Assembly: GCF_006543045.1 (NCBI RefSeq)
Contig: NZ_RBZW01000076.1
Location: 56,820-120,819 of the forward strand
Source of the DNA: Salinadaptatus halalkaliphilus
GTDB lineage: Archaea > Halobacteriota > Halobacteria > Halobacteriales > Natrialbaceae
Reading direction: 5' to 3'
DNA: 64,000 nt
The position numbers and the translations under genes are program-made. The notes under the pieces were generated by a model. The model saw only the letters and a list, made by a program, of their open reading frames with translations, ran no database searches and was not told the DNA's origin. How positions within the stretch are numbered: position 1 is the stretch's first letter; the number at the start of each line of letters is the position of its first letter. Shown here piece by piece: positions 42,468-51,547 of the stretch.

Positions 42468-44116
42468 CGATCCACCTCCCCGAGCACGATGTCGAGGCTG
42501 CCCAGCGAGGCGATCAGGTCGGGGATGTACTCCCCTTCGGACATCTCCTCGAGTGCCTGCAGGTTCGAGAAGCACGGACTCCGGATCTTGAACCGACCGG
42601 GTTTGTCCGTCCCGTCCGAACGCAGGTAGATGCCGAGTTCGCCTTTGGCGGCCTCGACGGCCCGGTAGGTCTCGGTATCGGCGTCGGGTTTGAGCGTCCG
42701 CGGCACGTTGGCCTGTACCGTCCGCTCGTCTTCTGGCCAGTCCTCGAGCAGATCGACACACTGCTCGATGATCTTGGCCGACTCTTCGACTTCTTGCATG
42801 CGACAGAGGACGCGAGCGTAGTTGTCACAGCCGTCGCGGGTGATAACGTCCCACTCGAGGTCCTCGTAGTAGCCGTAGGGATCGTCCCGACGGAGATCGT
42901 AATCGACGCCCGAACCGCGTGCGACGGGGCCTGTACAGCCGTAGTCCTTGACAGTTTCGGCGTCGATGACGCCGGTGTCGACACACCGGGTCTGGAAGAT
43001 TTCGTTCGAGGTCACCATGTCGTTGTACTCGGCGACCTTCGCGGGGAGTTCGTCGAGGAAATCTCGCGTCTGCTCAAGGAAGTCCTCGCGGGGTTCGGGC
43101 AAGTCCCAGGCGACGCCGCCGACGCGGAAGTAGTTGAACATCATCCGCTGGCCGGTTAGTTCCTCTAAGATGTCCTGGACGACCTCGCGGTCGCGGAACG
43201 TATACTGGAAGATGGCGGTGAACTCGCCGTAGACGTCGAGTGCGAACGTGCCAAGCGCGAGCATGTGCGAGGCGATCCGACAGAGTTCGGCACTCATCGT
43301 CCGGATCACCTGTGCGTACTCGGGCACCTCGATATCGGCCATATCTTCTATCGCGCGTGCGTAGGCCCACTCGTTGAGCAGGCCGGCCGAGACGTAGTCC
43401 CAGCGGTCCGGGTAAGGCATGATCTGGTGGCGATAGGTGCCCTGCTGGCACATCTGCTCCTCACAGCGATGCAGATAGCCGATGTCGGGTTCGACATCGA
43501 CGACCGTCTCACCGTCCAGCACCGTCTTGACGTGGAGCACGCCATGGGTCGCCGGGTGGTGGGGTCCGATGTTGAGGAACATCGTGTCCGACTCCTGATC
43601 GTGGTGATCGGGCTGGATCGGATTCTCGTGTTCGGTTAACGTCACGAGCTGGGGTTTTTCCTGGTCGTAGTCCCCGCCGAGTGGATGCCCCTGCCAGGTT
43701 TCGGGCAGGAGGATCCGTCGCAGATCCGGGTGATCTTCGTACTCGATACCGACGAGGTCGTAGGCCTCGCGCTCGTGCCAATCTGCGGTGCGAAACACCG
43801 GCTCGGCGCTCTGACTAACCGGGTTCGAGAGCGAGGTTGGGACGACGACGCTCACCTCGTCGGTTCGATCGGCGAATTTCGTGAGGTGATAGATCGTCTC
43901 GTATCGGTCTTCGTACTGCTGGCTCGTGACACACGAGAGGTGGTCGTAGCCGGCCTCTTCGCGCAGGTCCGTCAGCACGTCCTGGACATCGGTCGGGTTG
44001 ACGACGAATCCCGGCGCGTTCAGGTGGTCGTCGTGCGCGATGGCACGATCAGCGAGGAGTGCCTCGAGGGCATCCTCCTCGCCTGTGGCCTCGGATTTCT
44101 CGATGCCAGTGCTCAT
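42464..44116 (-). CDS. nuoCD: NADH dehydrogenase-like fused subunit CD
   Basis: 550 aa. Residues 1-170 are the NuoC part (VLTDLREEAGYDHLSCVTSQ; EREAYDLVGIEYEDHPDLRR), and the rest is NuoD, related to the hydrogenase large subunit, with FLNIGPHHPATHGVLHVKTV, the quinone-site DIGYLHRCEEQM and the C-terminal DIVLGEVDR. The fusion is shared with enterobacterial Nuo. ATG 44116 overlaps the nuoB stop. Confidence 0.95.
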   Translation of the reverse strand: MSTGIEKSEATGEEDALEALLADRAIAHDDHLNAPGFVVNPTDVQDVLTDLREEAGYDHLSCVTSQQYEDRYETIYHLTKFADRTDEVSVVVPTSLSNPVSQSAEPVFRTADWHEREAYDLVGIEYEDHPDLRRILLPETWQGHPLGGDYDQEKPQLVTLTEHENPIQPDHHDQESDTMFLNIGPHHPATHGVLHVKTVLDGETVVDVEPDIGYLHRCEEQMCQQGTYRHQIMPYPDRWDYVSAGLLNEWAYARAIEDMADIEVPEYAQVIRTMSAELCRIASHMLALGTFALDVYGEFTAIFQYTFRDREVVQDILEELTGQRMMFNYFRVGGVAWDLPEPREDFLEQTRDFLDELPAKVAEYNDMVTSNEIFQTRCVDTGVIDAETVKDYGCTGPVARGSGVDYDLRRDDPYGYYEDLEWDVITRDGCDNYARVLCRMQEVEESAKIIEQCVDLLEDWPEDERTVQANVPRTLKPDADTETYRAVEAAKGELGIYLRSDGTDKPGRFKIRSPCFSNLQALEEMSEGEYIPDLIASLGSLDIVLGEVDR

Positions 44117-44820
44117 GGCGAATCAGCCCAGTTGTAGCGCATGACCAGATCGTCCTCGTCGATCTCGCCGGCGAGTTTCTGTATCAGTTCGTCCTCGGGC
44201 AGGTCGCCGAACTCCTCGAGTTCGTAGGGTTTGACGACGACGGGTGCGGATTCACCGTGCTGGATCCGCTCTTGGAGTTTGAGGATGCCGTAGATCAGCG
44301 CCTCCGGTCGCGGCGGACAGCCGGGGACGTGGATGTCGATGGGGATGATCTCCTCGGCGCCCTTGACGACGTTGTACCCTTCCTGGAAGGGGCCGCCGGA
44401 GATCGTACACGAACCCATGCCGACGACGAACTTGGGTTCGGGCATCTGGTCGTAGACGCGTTTCATGCGGGGACCGAACTTCGAGACGATCGTTCCGGGG
44501 ACGATCATGACGTCGGCCTGTCGTGGCGAGGCGCGGGGAACGCCAGCGCCGTAGCGGTCGACGTCGTGTTTGATCGCGTACGTGTGGATCATCTCGATGC
44601 TGCAGCAGGCGATACCGAACTGCAGCATGAACATCGAGTTCCCGCGAACCCAGTTCATGAACTTATCGAACTTCGTGAGGATGAACGGCGACGCGCCGAA
44701 GGCCTCCCGAAGTTTGGAGTTGAATCGGTCGTCGACGCCCTCGCCGATACGGGAGTCGCGGGTGTCCGTCGACGGAGCGGTACTGTCGTGGATCGTCTGT
44801 CTGGGGTCGTCGCTACTCAT
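44113..44820 (-). CDS. nuoB: NADH dehydrogenase-like subunit B
   Basis: 235-aa subunit that binds cluster N2. The cluster ligands are in FGIACCSIEMIHTYAIKHDV (tandem Cys), VGMGSCTISGGPF and HVPGCPPRPEALIYG. The N-terminal 40 residues are an acidic extension. The stop overlaps the nuoCD start; the ATG at 44820 overlaps the nuoA stop. Confidence 0.96.
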   Translation of the reverse strand: MSSDDPRQTIHDSTAPSTDTRDSRIGEGVDDRFNSKLREAFGASPFILTKFDKFMNWVRGNSMFMLQFGIACCSIEMIHTYAIKHDVDRYGAGVPRASPRQADVMIVPGTIVSKFGPRMKRVYDQMPEPKFVVGMGSCTISGGPFQEGYNVVKGAEEIIPIDIHVPGCPPRPEALIYGILKLQERIQHGESAPVVVKPYELEEFGDLPEDELIQKLAGEIDEDDLVMRYNWADSP

Positions 44821-45230
44821 GGTCGGTCACGGTCAGCTTCCACCTGGCGGGGTGTCTGTGCCCACTGTACTGCACCGTTTCGCCACGCCCACCCGAGCCC
44901 GAGCAAGAGGATCGCGACGAACACGACCATCGGGCCCATGATCTCGAACAGCGAGACGGCGTCCGACTCGAGCGCATCCAGGTACACGACCGCCCACGGA
45001 AAGAGGAGGACGGTTTCGATATCGAAGACGAGAAAGAGGAGCGCTACCATGTAGTACTGGATGTTGAACCGGACGCGTGTGCCGCCGGTCGGCACCTCGC
45101 CACTCTCGTAGGTGGCACGTTTGCTCGTTTCGGGAACGCTCGGCCGAATGAGATACGATACCGCCATCATACCGAGCGGTATCAGCAATCCCACCAGCGC
45201 GAGTGCCCCGATCGCTATCCAATCGTTCAT
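44817..45230 (-). CDS. nuoA: NADH dehydrogenase-like subunit A
   Basis: 137 aa, three membrane helices, with the typical loop ATYESGEVPTGGTRVRFNIQ and the FLVFDIETVLLFPWAVVYLD helix. First gene of the nuoABCDHIJKLMN operon. The start MNDWIAIG at 45230 is preferred to the upstream 45266. A CTTATG-type element lies about 30 bases further upstream. Confidence 0.94.
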   Translation of the reverse strand: MNDWIAIGALALVGLLIPLGMMAVSYLIRPSVPETSKRATYESGEVPTGGTRVRFNIQYYMVALLFLVFDIETVLLFPWAVVYLDALESDAVSLFEIMGPMVVFVAILLLGLGWAWRNGAVQWAQTPRQVEADRDRP

Positions 45231-45589
45231 CTCCGTAACGTTCGGAGCTTCAAACCCCACGCACATAAGGGTTGATTGTTCGTTTTCCGGCCAAACACGG
45301 CCCGAGCGTCGACTTCAGGACGCGAGTATCTGCCTGAATAATCACCAGAAACTATCTGTATAGGGACGAGGGCTGAACAAAACGGTAGTGAGACATTACC
45401 GAACGTCATCCCGCCAGCGGGCGTCGCTGTCCGAGCCGAGGGATATCGAGCAGTGCGGTGCGGACAGGTGCCCACCCTCGAGTCGCCGGCCTCGGAGAGA
45501 GAGTGGACGACGTGAGACCACAGCTTGGTGACACAGTGTCGACCGCGACGTGATAGCCTCCAACACGGTCGTCCGCCCACAAGCGCCCC
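45231..45589. other. Intergenic region between nuoA and purE
   Basis: Holds the nuo operon promoter at its left end and the region downstream of purE at its right. No gene, tRNA or clear hairpin was recognised. Confidence 0.45.
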
Positions 45590-46219
45590 TTACTTCCGGA
45601 AGGAGTCGGTTCCCTGGTCGTGGAGGTCACGCGAGACCGTCCCGACGCCGTCCCGAAGGCCGTCGTGGTAGGCCACGAGACGCTCGCGAACCTCGTCGTA
45701 CTGGCGAGCGAGGATCTGGGCCGCAGACAGCGCAGCGTTGAACGACTTGCCGGCGTCGACCGCGACGAGTGGCGCCCCCGTCGGCATGCCGATGACGCTA
45801 TCGACGGACTTCTCCTGGACCGGGACGCCGATGACCGGCAGCGGATAGGCGATCGAGGCGGTCATGTTCGGCAGATCCGCGGATTTCCCGCCCGCGCCCG
45901 CGATGATAACCTCGAGCCCTCGCGCCTCGGCCGTCTCCGCGTACGCGGTCATCAGATCCGGGGTGCGATGTGCGGACGTGACGTAGGTCTCGAACGTGAA
46001 CCGTTCGTCGGGCGCGTCTTCGTAGTCGGTCTGTTCGGCGAACTCGAGTTCGTCGACGAAGGCGTCGTAGGCGCCGCGGCGGTCCCCGCCCGTCGACATG
46101 GTCTCGAGGTCGCTGTCCGATCCCATGACGATGCCGACGTCGGGCGTCTCCTCGGTCGGGCGGTCCTGCTCGGCCTCGCGGTGCAATCTGTCGATGAGGG
46201 CCGACACGCTGTCGCTCAT
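45590..46219 (-). CDS. purE: N5-carboxyaminoimidazole ribonucleotide mutase PurE
   Basis: 209-aa purine-biosynthesis enzyme. It has GIVMGSDSDLETM, SAHRTPDLMTAYAETAEARG and IAGAGGKSADLPNMTASIAY, all standard. Between DSDLETM and TSAHRTP it carries an extra stretch of about 40 residues (STGGDRRGAYDAFVDELEFA and on), absent from typical 165-aa PurE. The start at 46219 is set by the family alignment. purK lies 65 bases upstream and is transcribed the same way. Confidence 0.92.
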   Translation of the reverse strand: MSDSVSALIDRLHREAEQDRPTEETPDVGIVMGSDSDLETMSTGGDRRGAYDAFVDELEFAEQTDYEDAPDERFTFETYVTSAHRTPDLMTAYAETAEARGLEVIIAGAGGKSADLPNMTASIAYPLPVIGVPVQEKSVDSVIGMPTGAPLVAVDAGKSFNAALSAAQILARQYDEVRERLVAYHDGLRDGVGTVSRDLHDQGTDSFRK

Positions 46220-46284
46220 ACACGTAGCTGACGGGGGAAGTGACTTCAAATGAGTGTACTCACGATAGCCGAATTCGAAACCCG

Positions 46285-47451
46285 TTAGGACGACCGGAAC
46301 GTCACGCTGTCCTCGAGTTCCCGTGCGGTCCCGAGGAGGTCGTCGGTCGCCACACCGTCGTCGCGAGCCGACACCGTCACGTGGCCCAGCTTCCGCAGCG
46401 GCCGGGCCTCCCGTTTGCCGTACCAGTGGAGGTTCGCGCCGGGTTCCTCGAGGATGCGGTCGACGCCCGACAGTGCCGCGTCGCGCTCCTCCTCGACATC
46501 GCCCAGCAGGTTCACCGAGACGGTCGGCGACCGAAGGTCGGTCGAGCCGAGCGGCCACCCCAGGACGGCGCGGACGTGCTGTTCGAACTGGGAACTGTGG
46601 GCCCCCTCGATGGTCCAGTGGCCGGAGTTGTGTGGGCGCGGGGCGATCTCGTTCAACAGAATCTCTTCGGCCGGTGTTTCGAACAGTTCGATCCCGTAGA
46701 CGCCGCGTCCGTCCATCACCTCGAGGACATCCTCGGCGACCTCGCGAGCGCGCTTCCGGACGGGGTCGCTCGAGCCCGCGGGGACGATCGTCTCGCGGAG
46801 GATCTCGTCTTCGTGGACGTTCTCGCCGATGGGAAACGCCGCGGTCTCGCCGTCGCCCTCGACTGCGATGACCGAGATTTCGCGTTCGAACTCGACGAAG
46901 GCCTCGACCATCGCGGGGCCGGCAACGGACTCGAGGGCGTCCTCGGCGTCGGCCGTCGATTCGACGGGGACGTTCCCGCGCCCGTCGTAGCCGCCGGTTC
47001 GGGCCTTGAGCATCACGGGCGCGCCGTAGTCGTCGATCGCCTCGCGAATATCGGCGGCCGACTCGACCGCGCGAAACGGCGGGACCGGAACGCCGGCGGC
47101 CTCGAGTTCGCGTTTCTGGACGAGTTTGTCGTGGATCGTCTCGAGGGACGCCGGCTTCGGATGGACCGGCGTCCCAGTCTCGTCGCTGACGCGCTCTAAG
47201 ATGTCCTGGTTGGCAAGTTCGATCTCGAACGTGAGAACGTCGACCCGTGTAGCGAGATCGCGCATGGCCGCTTCGTCGTCGAAATCCGCGACGAGCTGGT
47301 CGCGAGCGATGGTCGCCGCCGGACAATCCGGCGTCGGGTCCAGTACGACGATATCGACGCCAAGCGGTGACGCTGCTTCGGCGAGCATTCGTCCGAGTTG
47401 CCCGCCGCCGACGACGCCGACGGTCGGGCCAGGGGTCCGTAACCTCGTCAT
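46285..47451 (-). CDS. purK: N5-carboxyaminoimidazole ribonucleotide synthase PurK
   Basis: 388-aa ATP-grasp enzyme that makes N5-CAIR, the PurE substrate. N-terminal VGVVGGGQLGRMLAEAASPL, ATP-grasp loop KARTGGYDGRGNVPV, and NEIAPRPHNSGHWTIEGAHS. It is purK-purE in order, so the two are probably co-transcribed. The ATG at 47451 follows an AT-rich, divergent promoter region shared with the transducer gene. Confidence 0.93.
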   Translation of the reverse strand: MTRLRTPGPTVGVVGGGQLGRMLAEAASPLGVDIVVLDPTPDCPAATIARDQLVADFDDEAAMRDLATRVDVLTFEIELANQDILERVSDETGTPVHPKPASLETIHDKLVQKRELEAAGVPVPPFRAVESAADIREAIDDYGAPVMLKARTGGYDGRGNVPVESTADAEDALESVAGPAMVEAFVEFEREISVIAVEGDGETAAFPIGENVHEDEILRETIVPAGSSDPVRKRAREVAEDVLEVMDGRGVYGIELFETPAEEILLNEIAPRPHNSGHWTIEGAHSSQFEQHVRAVLGWPLGSTDLRSPTVSVNLLGDVEEERDAALSGVDRILEEPGANLHWYGKREARPLRKLGHVTVSARDDGVATDDLLGTARELEDSVTFRSS

Positions 47452-47655
47452 TGCGCGGCGGTTGGCCGTCCCCTCGCTTAAGCATTCTCAATCCCCCTGG
47501 CAACGGCCTGTCACGGCCCCCGGAACAGCCAGAGACGTCGAACTGGCGTCGCACAGTTCATCCCCACAGTAAATATTCGATTTATGACCTGTGTGTTTTT
47601 GGCCAATAACCCATTTGGTGATGGTATCCATTCTCACCCAGAGCAAGGACTATTC

Positions 47656-49758
47656 ATGAACTATCTGGATCGAATTACGGGCGGTAGACGGCAACATGAA
47701 GACGATGAATCCGACCGACCGAGCCACGAGTCGACGGACAAACGCCAAGAAACGGCGGCCGACGGTAGCGGTGGGACGGTCACACTGGACGACACCGAAA
47801 CGGTCGGGGAGATACCGGATGCAGATACGAGACTCGAGCGGGCGAGAGCGACCGTCGGATACACGGATGCAACCGACCGCAAGCTCGAGCAGGTTGGCGA
47901 CGGTGACGAACTCGATATCGCGGTTCCCGATATCGAAGCAGTGTATCCGACATCGGTCCCGGTCGATGCCGCCGCACGACAGGCACGCATCCTCGCGACG
48001 GCACTGGAGCGCGACCGCGACGCGGATCGAGCGAGTCGGGTCGCCTCGAGTGCGACCCAACAGGCCGAAGCAGGCATCCCGCCGTCGGCCTACGTGGCGA
48101 CGTATCAGCGATCACTCCACCAGCTGGTCGAACGAACGTTCGAGACGCTCGAGGACGGTGGCGACCTCGAGGACGCTCGAGAGGAGCTGAAAGCCGGCAT
48201 CGACGCGACGCTCGTCGACTGCCAGCTCGGCGTCGACGAGTTCGTCGAGCAGGACGGTACACCCCCAATCACGGAAGACGGAGGCGAAGACGAGTACGTC
48301 GACGCCGTCGGCATCGACGACGTCCTCGATGCGATGCCGCGACCGGCGTTTCTCATCGACGACGAGCACACGGTGTTGCACTACAACGTGGCGCTCAATC
48401 GCCTCCTCAACCTGGAGGACGACCACCGCGAGTACCTCGGCAAGGACAGCCGCGAGACCGTCGCCGCCGCTACCTATCAGGACGGCCGGCGACACAACAC
48501 GCTCGCGGACAAGATTCTGAAAAATCCACACGACGCCCACGAGGCGTGGGATGTCGAACGCGTCGACGATGACATCGAATACGCCGACCACATCGTCTAC
48601 GAGGACACGAGCATCGCCACGGACCACACCGGCGCCGAGACCCACATCGAATTCTACGGCATGCCGTTTTTCGACGACGATGGGGAGTTACTGGGCGTCC
48701 TCGAGTTTACCGAGGATCGCAGCGAAGCGGTTCGTCGTCAGCGCTCCGTCGAGGAGTTGATCACCGAGGTGACGGATACGCTGTACCAGATCGGTGACGG
48801 AAATCTCGCCGCCAGAGCCGAGTTCGAGGACGAACACGACGTCGTCGAGTCGGAACTCCTCGAGTTGACCGACGACGTCAACGAGATGGCGACGAACTTC
48901 GAACAGATCGTGACACAGGTCGATCAGCGGACGACCGACCTCGCCGACTCGATCGAACACTCGATCGACTATGCCGATCGAATCGACGAGCAGGCGATGC
49001 ATCAAAACGAGTCCCTGGAGACGGTCGCCGACGAGATGGAAGACTTCTCCGCGACGATGGAAGAGGTCGCGGCGTCGTCCCAAGAGGTCGCCGACGCCGC
49101 CGAATCTGCCCTCGAGGAGGTCGATACCGGGGTCGAGGCGAGTCAAGATGCCAGCGACGTCACCGACGAAGTGCTGGCGATCAGCGAGGAACTGGTCGAC
49201 ACCGTCGAACAGCTCGACAGCTATATGGACGAGATCAGTGAGGTCGCCGACGTGATCGCCGATGTCGCCGATCAGACGAACTTGCTCGCGCTCAATGCAA
49301 ACATCGAGGCGGCCAAAGCCGACGACGCTGGCGCCGGATTCGCCGTCGTCGCAAACGAAGTGAAGAATCTCGCGGCCGAAACGCAAAATCACACCGACGA
49401 AATCGCCGCGCACATCGACCAGGTTCAAAGCCAGACCGTCGAAACCGTCGACGAAGTCGAACGATCACACGACCACATCCAGGACGTTGAAACGGAAATC
49501 GACAGCGTGCTCGAGTCACTCGAGACGATCTCCGAACGGGTGGAATCGGCCGCAGACGGCATCCAGGAGGTCGCAGACGCAAACGACAAACAAGCCGCCA
49601 CCGTCGAGGAAGTGATGGCGACCGTCGAAGACGTCCGCGAGAGCTCACAGCGTGTCACCGAGACGACCGATGAGATCGTCGACGAGACGGAACGACAGGA
49701 ACAGACCGTCTTCGAACTCTCCGATCGGGTCGAGCAGCTATCGAGCAGCGATTCGTAA
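47656..49758 (+). CDS. Soluble methyl-accepting chemotaxis transducer
   Basis: 700 aa with no membrane segment. Residues about 55-190 are a helical, globin-like or related sensory region (AGIPPSAYVATYQRSLHQLV). A PAS domain follows (VLDAMPRPAFLIDDEHTVLH to GELLGVLEFTEDRSE). The C-terminal signalling helices have the conserved tip VADVADQTNLLALNANIEAA, then AGAGFAVVANEVKNLAAETQ, where CheW/CheA bind. The in-frame ATG 47584 is rejected because it lies about ten bases from the TATA-like AAATATTCG and would be upstream of the transcript start. The ligand is unknown; oxygen, redox or light are all possible. Confidence 0.87.
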   Translation: MNYLDRITGGRRQHEDDESDRPSHESTDKRQETAADGSGGTVTLDDTETVGEIPDADTRLERARATVGYTDATDRKLEQVGDGDELDIAVPDIEAVYPTSVPVDAAARQARILATALERDRDADRASRVASSATQQAEAGIPPSAYVATYQRSLHQLVERTFETLEDGGDLEDAREELKAGIDATLVDCQLGVDEFVEQDGTPPITEDGGEDEYVDAVGIDDVLDAMPRPAFLIDDEHTVLHYNVALNRLLNLEDDHREYLGKDSRETVAAATYQDGRRHNTLADKILKNPHDAHEAWDVERVDDDIEYADHIVYEDTSIATDHTGAETHIEFYGMPFFDDDGELLGVLEFTEDRSEAVRRQRSVEELITEVTDTLYQIGDGNLAARAEFEDEHDVVESELLELTDDVNEMATNFEQIVTQVDQRTTDLADSIEHSIDYADRIDEQAMHQNESLETVADEMEDFSATMEEVAASSQEVADAAESALEEVDTGVEASQDASDVTDEVLAISEELVDTVEQLDSYMDEISEVADVIADVADQTNLLALNANIEAAKADDAGAGFAVVANEVKNLAAETQNHTDEIAAHIDQVQSQTVETVDEVERSHDHIQDVETEIDSVLESLETISERVESAADGIQEVADANDKQAATVEEVMATVEDVRESSQRVTETTDEIVDETERQEQTVFELSDRVEQLSSSDS

Positions 49759-49830
49759 CGCCAGTTTGGGACACCATCGAGGAAGTCGAGAACGGTAACC
49801 TCTTTTACCCACCCTCTCTTCGGCTCGCAT

Positions 49831-50244
49831 ATGACCACGCTCGGACTGGTGGTCGCGCAATTCAATCGCCCGATCACCGAGCAGATGGAGCAGGCCGCGA
49901 TCGAGGCCGCCGAGGCTGGGGGTGCCGACATCTCCGAGACGGTGTCCGTACCGGGCGTCTACGATGCGCCACTGGCCGCGGATCGTCTCGCACGGCAACC
50001 GGAGATCGACGCCGTCGCCGTCATCGGAACCGTCATCACCGGCGACACCGATCACGATCAGGTAATCTCCGACGCGACGGCCCAGCGGCTCTCCGACGTG
50101 AGTCTCGAGCGTGATACCCCCGTTACCCTCGGCGTAACGGGTCCCGGAATGTCAGCCGCCGAAGCGCGCGAACGCGTCGAAAACGCGGCGAAAGCCGTCG
50201 ACGGCGCGCTCGAACTCGTTTCGGAACTGCCGAGCCCCGAGTGA
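49831..50244 (+). CDS. ribH: 6,7-dimethyl-8-ribityllumazine synthase
   Basis: 137-aa riboflavin pathway enzyme. Motifs: LGLVVAQFNRPITEQMEQAA, SVPGVYDAPLAADRLARQP, VIGTVITGDTDHDQVI and the catalytic His in GDTDHDQ. Short for the family but complete. A TTTTACC element about 27 bases before the ATG suggests a leaderless transcript. The next gene begins five bases after the stop, so the two are probably co-transcribed. Confidence 0.9.
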   Translation: MTTLGLVVAQFNRPITEQMEQAAIEAAEAGGADISETVSVPGVYDAPLAADRLARQPEIDAVAVIGTVITGDTDHDQVISDATAQRLSDVSLERDTPVTLGVTGPGMSAAEARERVENAAKAVDGALELVSELPSPE

Positions 50245-50248
50245 TACG

Positions 50249-51445
50249 ATGACGATGGAATTCACCGACCGTCTGACCCGAGTCGAACCGTCCGCAACGC
50301 TTGCCATCTCCGCACTCGCGACCGAACTCGAGAACGAGGGTGAAGACGTCGTCGACCTCTCCGTCGGCGAGCCCGACTTCCCGACGCCCGACAACATCGT
50401 CGACGCGGGCCAGGACGCCATGGACGCCGGCCACACCGGCTACACGACCTCCGCGGGGATCATCGACCTCCGTGAGGCAATCGCCGAAAAGTTGGCCGAC
50501 GATGGGCTGGAGCACACGGCTGACGAAATTATCGTCACGCCCGGCGCGAAGCAGGCCCTCTACGAGATCGTTCAGGCGTTGATCGCCGAGGGTGACGAGG
50601 TCGCCCTGCTCGATCCCGCCTGGGTCTCCTACGAGGCGATGGTCAAGATGGCCGGGGGCGACCTGACGCGCGTCGACCTCTCCGACGCCGACTTCCAGCT
50701 CGAGCCTGCACTCGAAGATCTCGCCGACGCCGTCTCCGACGAGACCGAACTGCTGATCGTCAACTCGCCGTCGAACCCCACTGGTGCAGTCTACTCCGAC
50801 GCTGCCCTCGAGGGCGTGCGCGATCTAGCCGTCGAACACGATATCACCGTCATCTCCGACGAAATCTACAAGGAGATCACCTACGGCGTTTCCCCGACCA
50901 GCCTCGGTACGCTCGAGGGGATGGCCGACCGGACGATCACGGTCAACGGCTTCTCGAAGGCCTACTCGATGACCGGCTGGCGGCTGGGCTACTTCGCGGG
51001 TCCCGAAGAGCTGATCGATCAGGCCGGCAAACTCCACAGCCACTCCGTCTCCTCGGCCGTCAACTTCGTCCAGCACGCCGGTATCGAAGCGCTCGCAAAC
51101 ACCGACGAGGCCGTCACGGAGATGACCGACGCCTTCGAGGAGCGACGTGACCTCGTCGTCGACCTGCTGGCCGAGCACGACGTCGACGTCGCCGTGCCCG
51201 AGGGCGCGTTCTACATGATGCTCCCCGTCGACGACAGCGAGGCGCTACGCGCCTCGGACGCGAGCGACGACGAGTCGCGAGCAGACGATCAGGCCTGGTG
51301 TGAGGGTGCGATCGAGGACGCCCACGTCGCGACCGTTCCAGGGAGTGCGTTTGGGACCCCCGGCTACGCACGAATTTCCTACGCGGCGAGCGAGGAGCGA
51401 CTCGAGGAGGGCATCGACCGGCTGGCTGCAGAAGGGTATCTGTAG
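50249..51445 (+). CDS. PLP-dependent aminotransferase class I/II (aspartate-type)
   Basis: 398-aa transaminase. The PLP Lys is in TVNGFSKAYSMTGWRLGYF; NSPSNPTGAVYSD and VISDEIYKEITYG are the other cofactor contacts. The N-terminal VVDLSVGEPDFPTPDNIVDA is typical of the aspartate/aromatic subgroup. A 20-residue acidic, Ser/Asp-rich insert (EALRASDASDDESRADDQAW) lies near the C-terminus. Substrate is aspartate or an aromatic amino acid; not separable here. Confidence 0.9.
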   Translation: MTMEFTDRLTRVEPSATLAISALATELENEGEDVVDLSVGEPDFPTPDNIVDAGQDAMDAGHTGYTTSAGIIDLREAIAEKLADDGLEHTADEIIVTPGAKQALYEIVQALIAEGDEVALLDPAWVSYEAMVKMAGGDLTRVDLSDADFQLEPALEDLADAVSDETELLIVNSPSNPTGAVYSDAALEGVRDLAVEHDITVISDEIYKEITYGVSPTSLGTLEGMADRTITVNGFSKAYSMTGWRLGYFAGPEELIDQAGKLHSHSVSSAVNFVQHAGIEALANTDEAVTEMTDAFEERRDLVVDLLAEHDVDVAVPEGAFYMMLPVDDSEALRASDASDDESRADDQAWCEGAIEDAHVATVPGSAFGTPGYARISYAASEERLEEGIDRLAAEGYL

Positions 51446-51547
51446 GGCGCGCTCTCGAGGCGCTGACGGCTGTTTGTCTCCTGGCGATTCGTTTTACTTT
51501 CACTCCCCTAGACTCGAATTTATTAGTGGCTCGAACGGTCTTTTATC

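Noticed and set aside
47584-47655. Longer start of the transducer gene
   Set aside because: The ATG at 47584 lies within about ten bases of the TATA-like element, so it would be upstream of the transcript start; MNYLDRI at 47656 is preferred.
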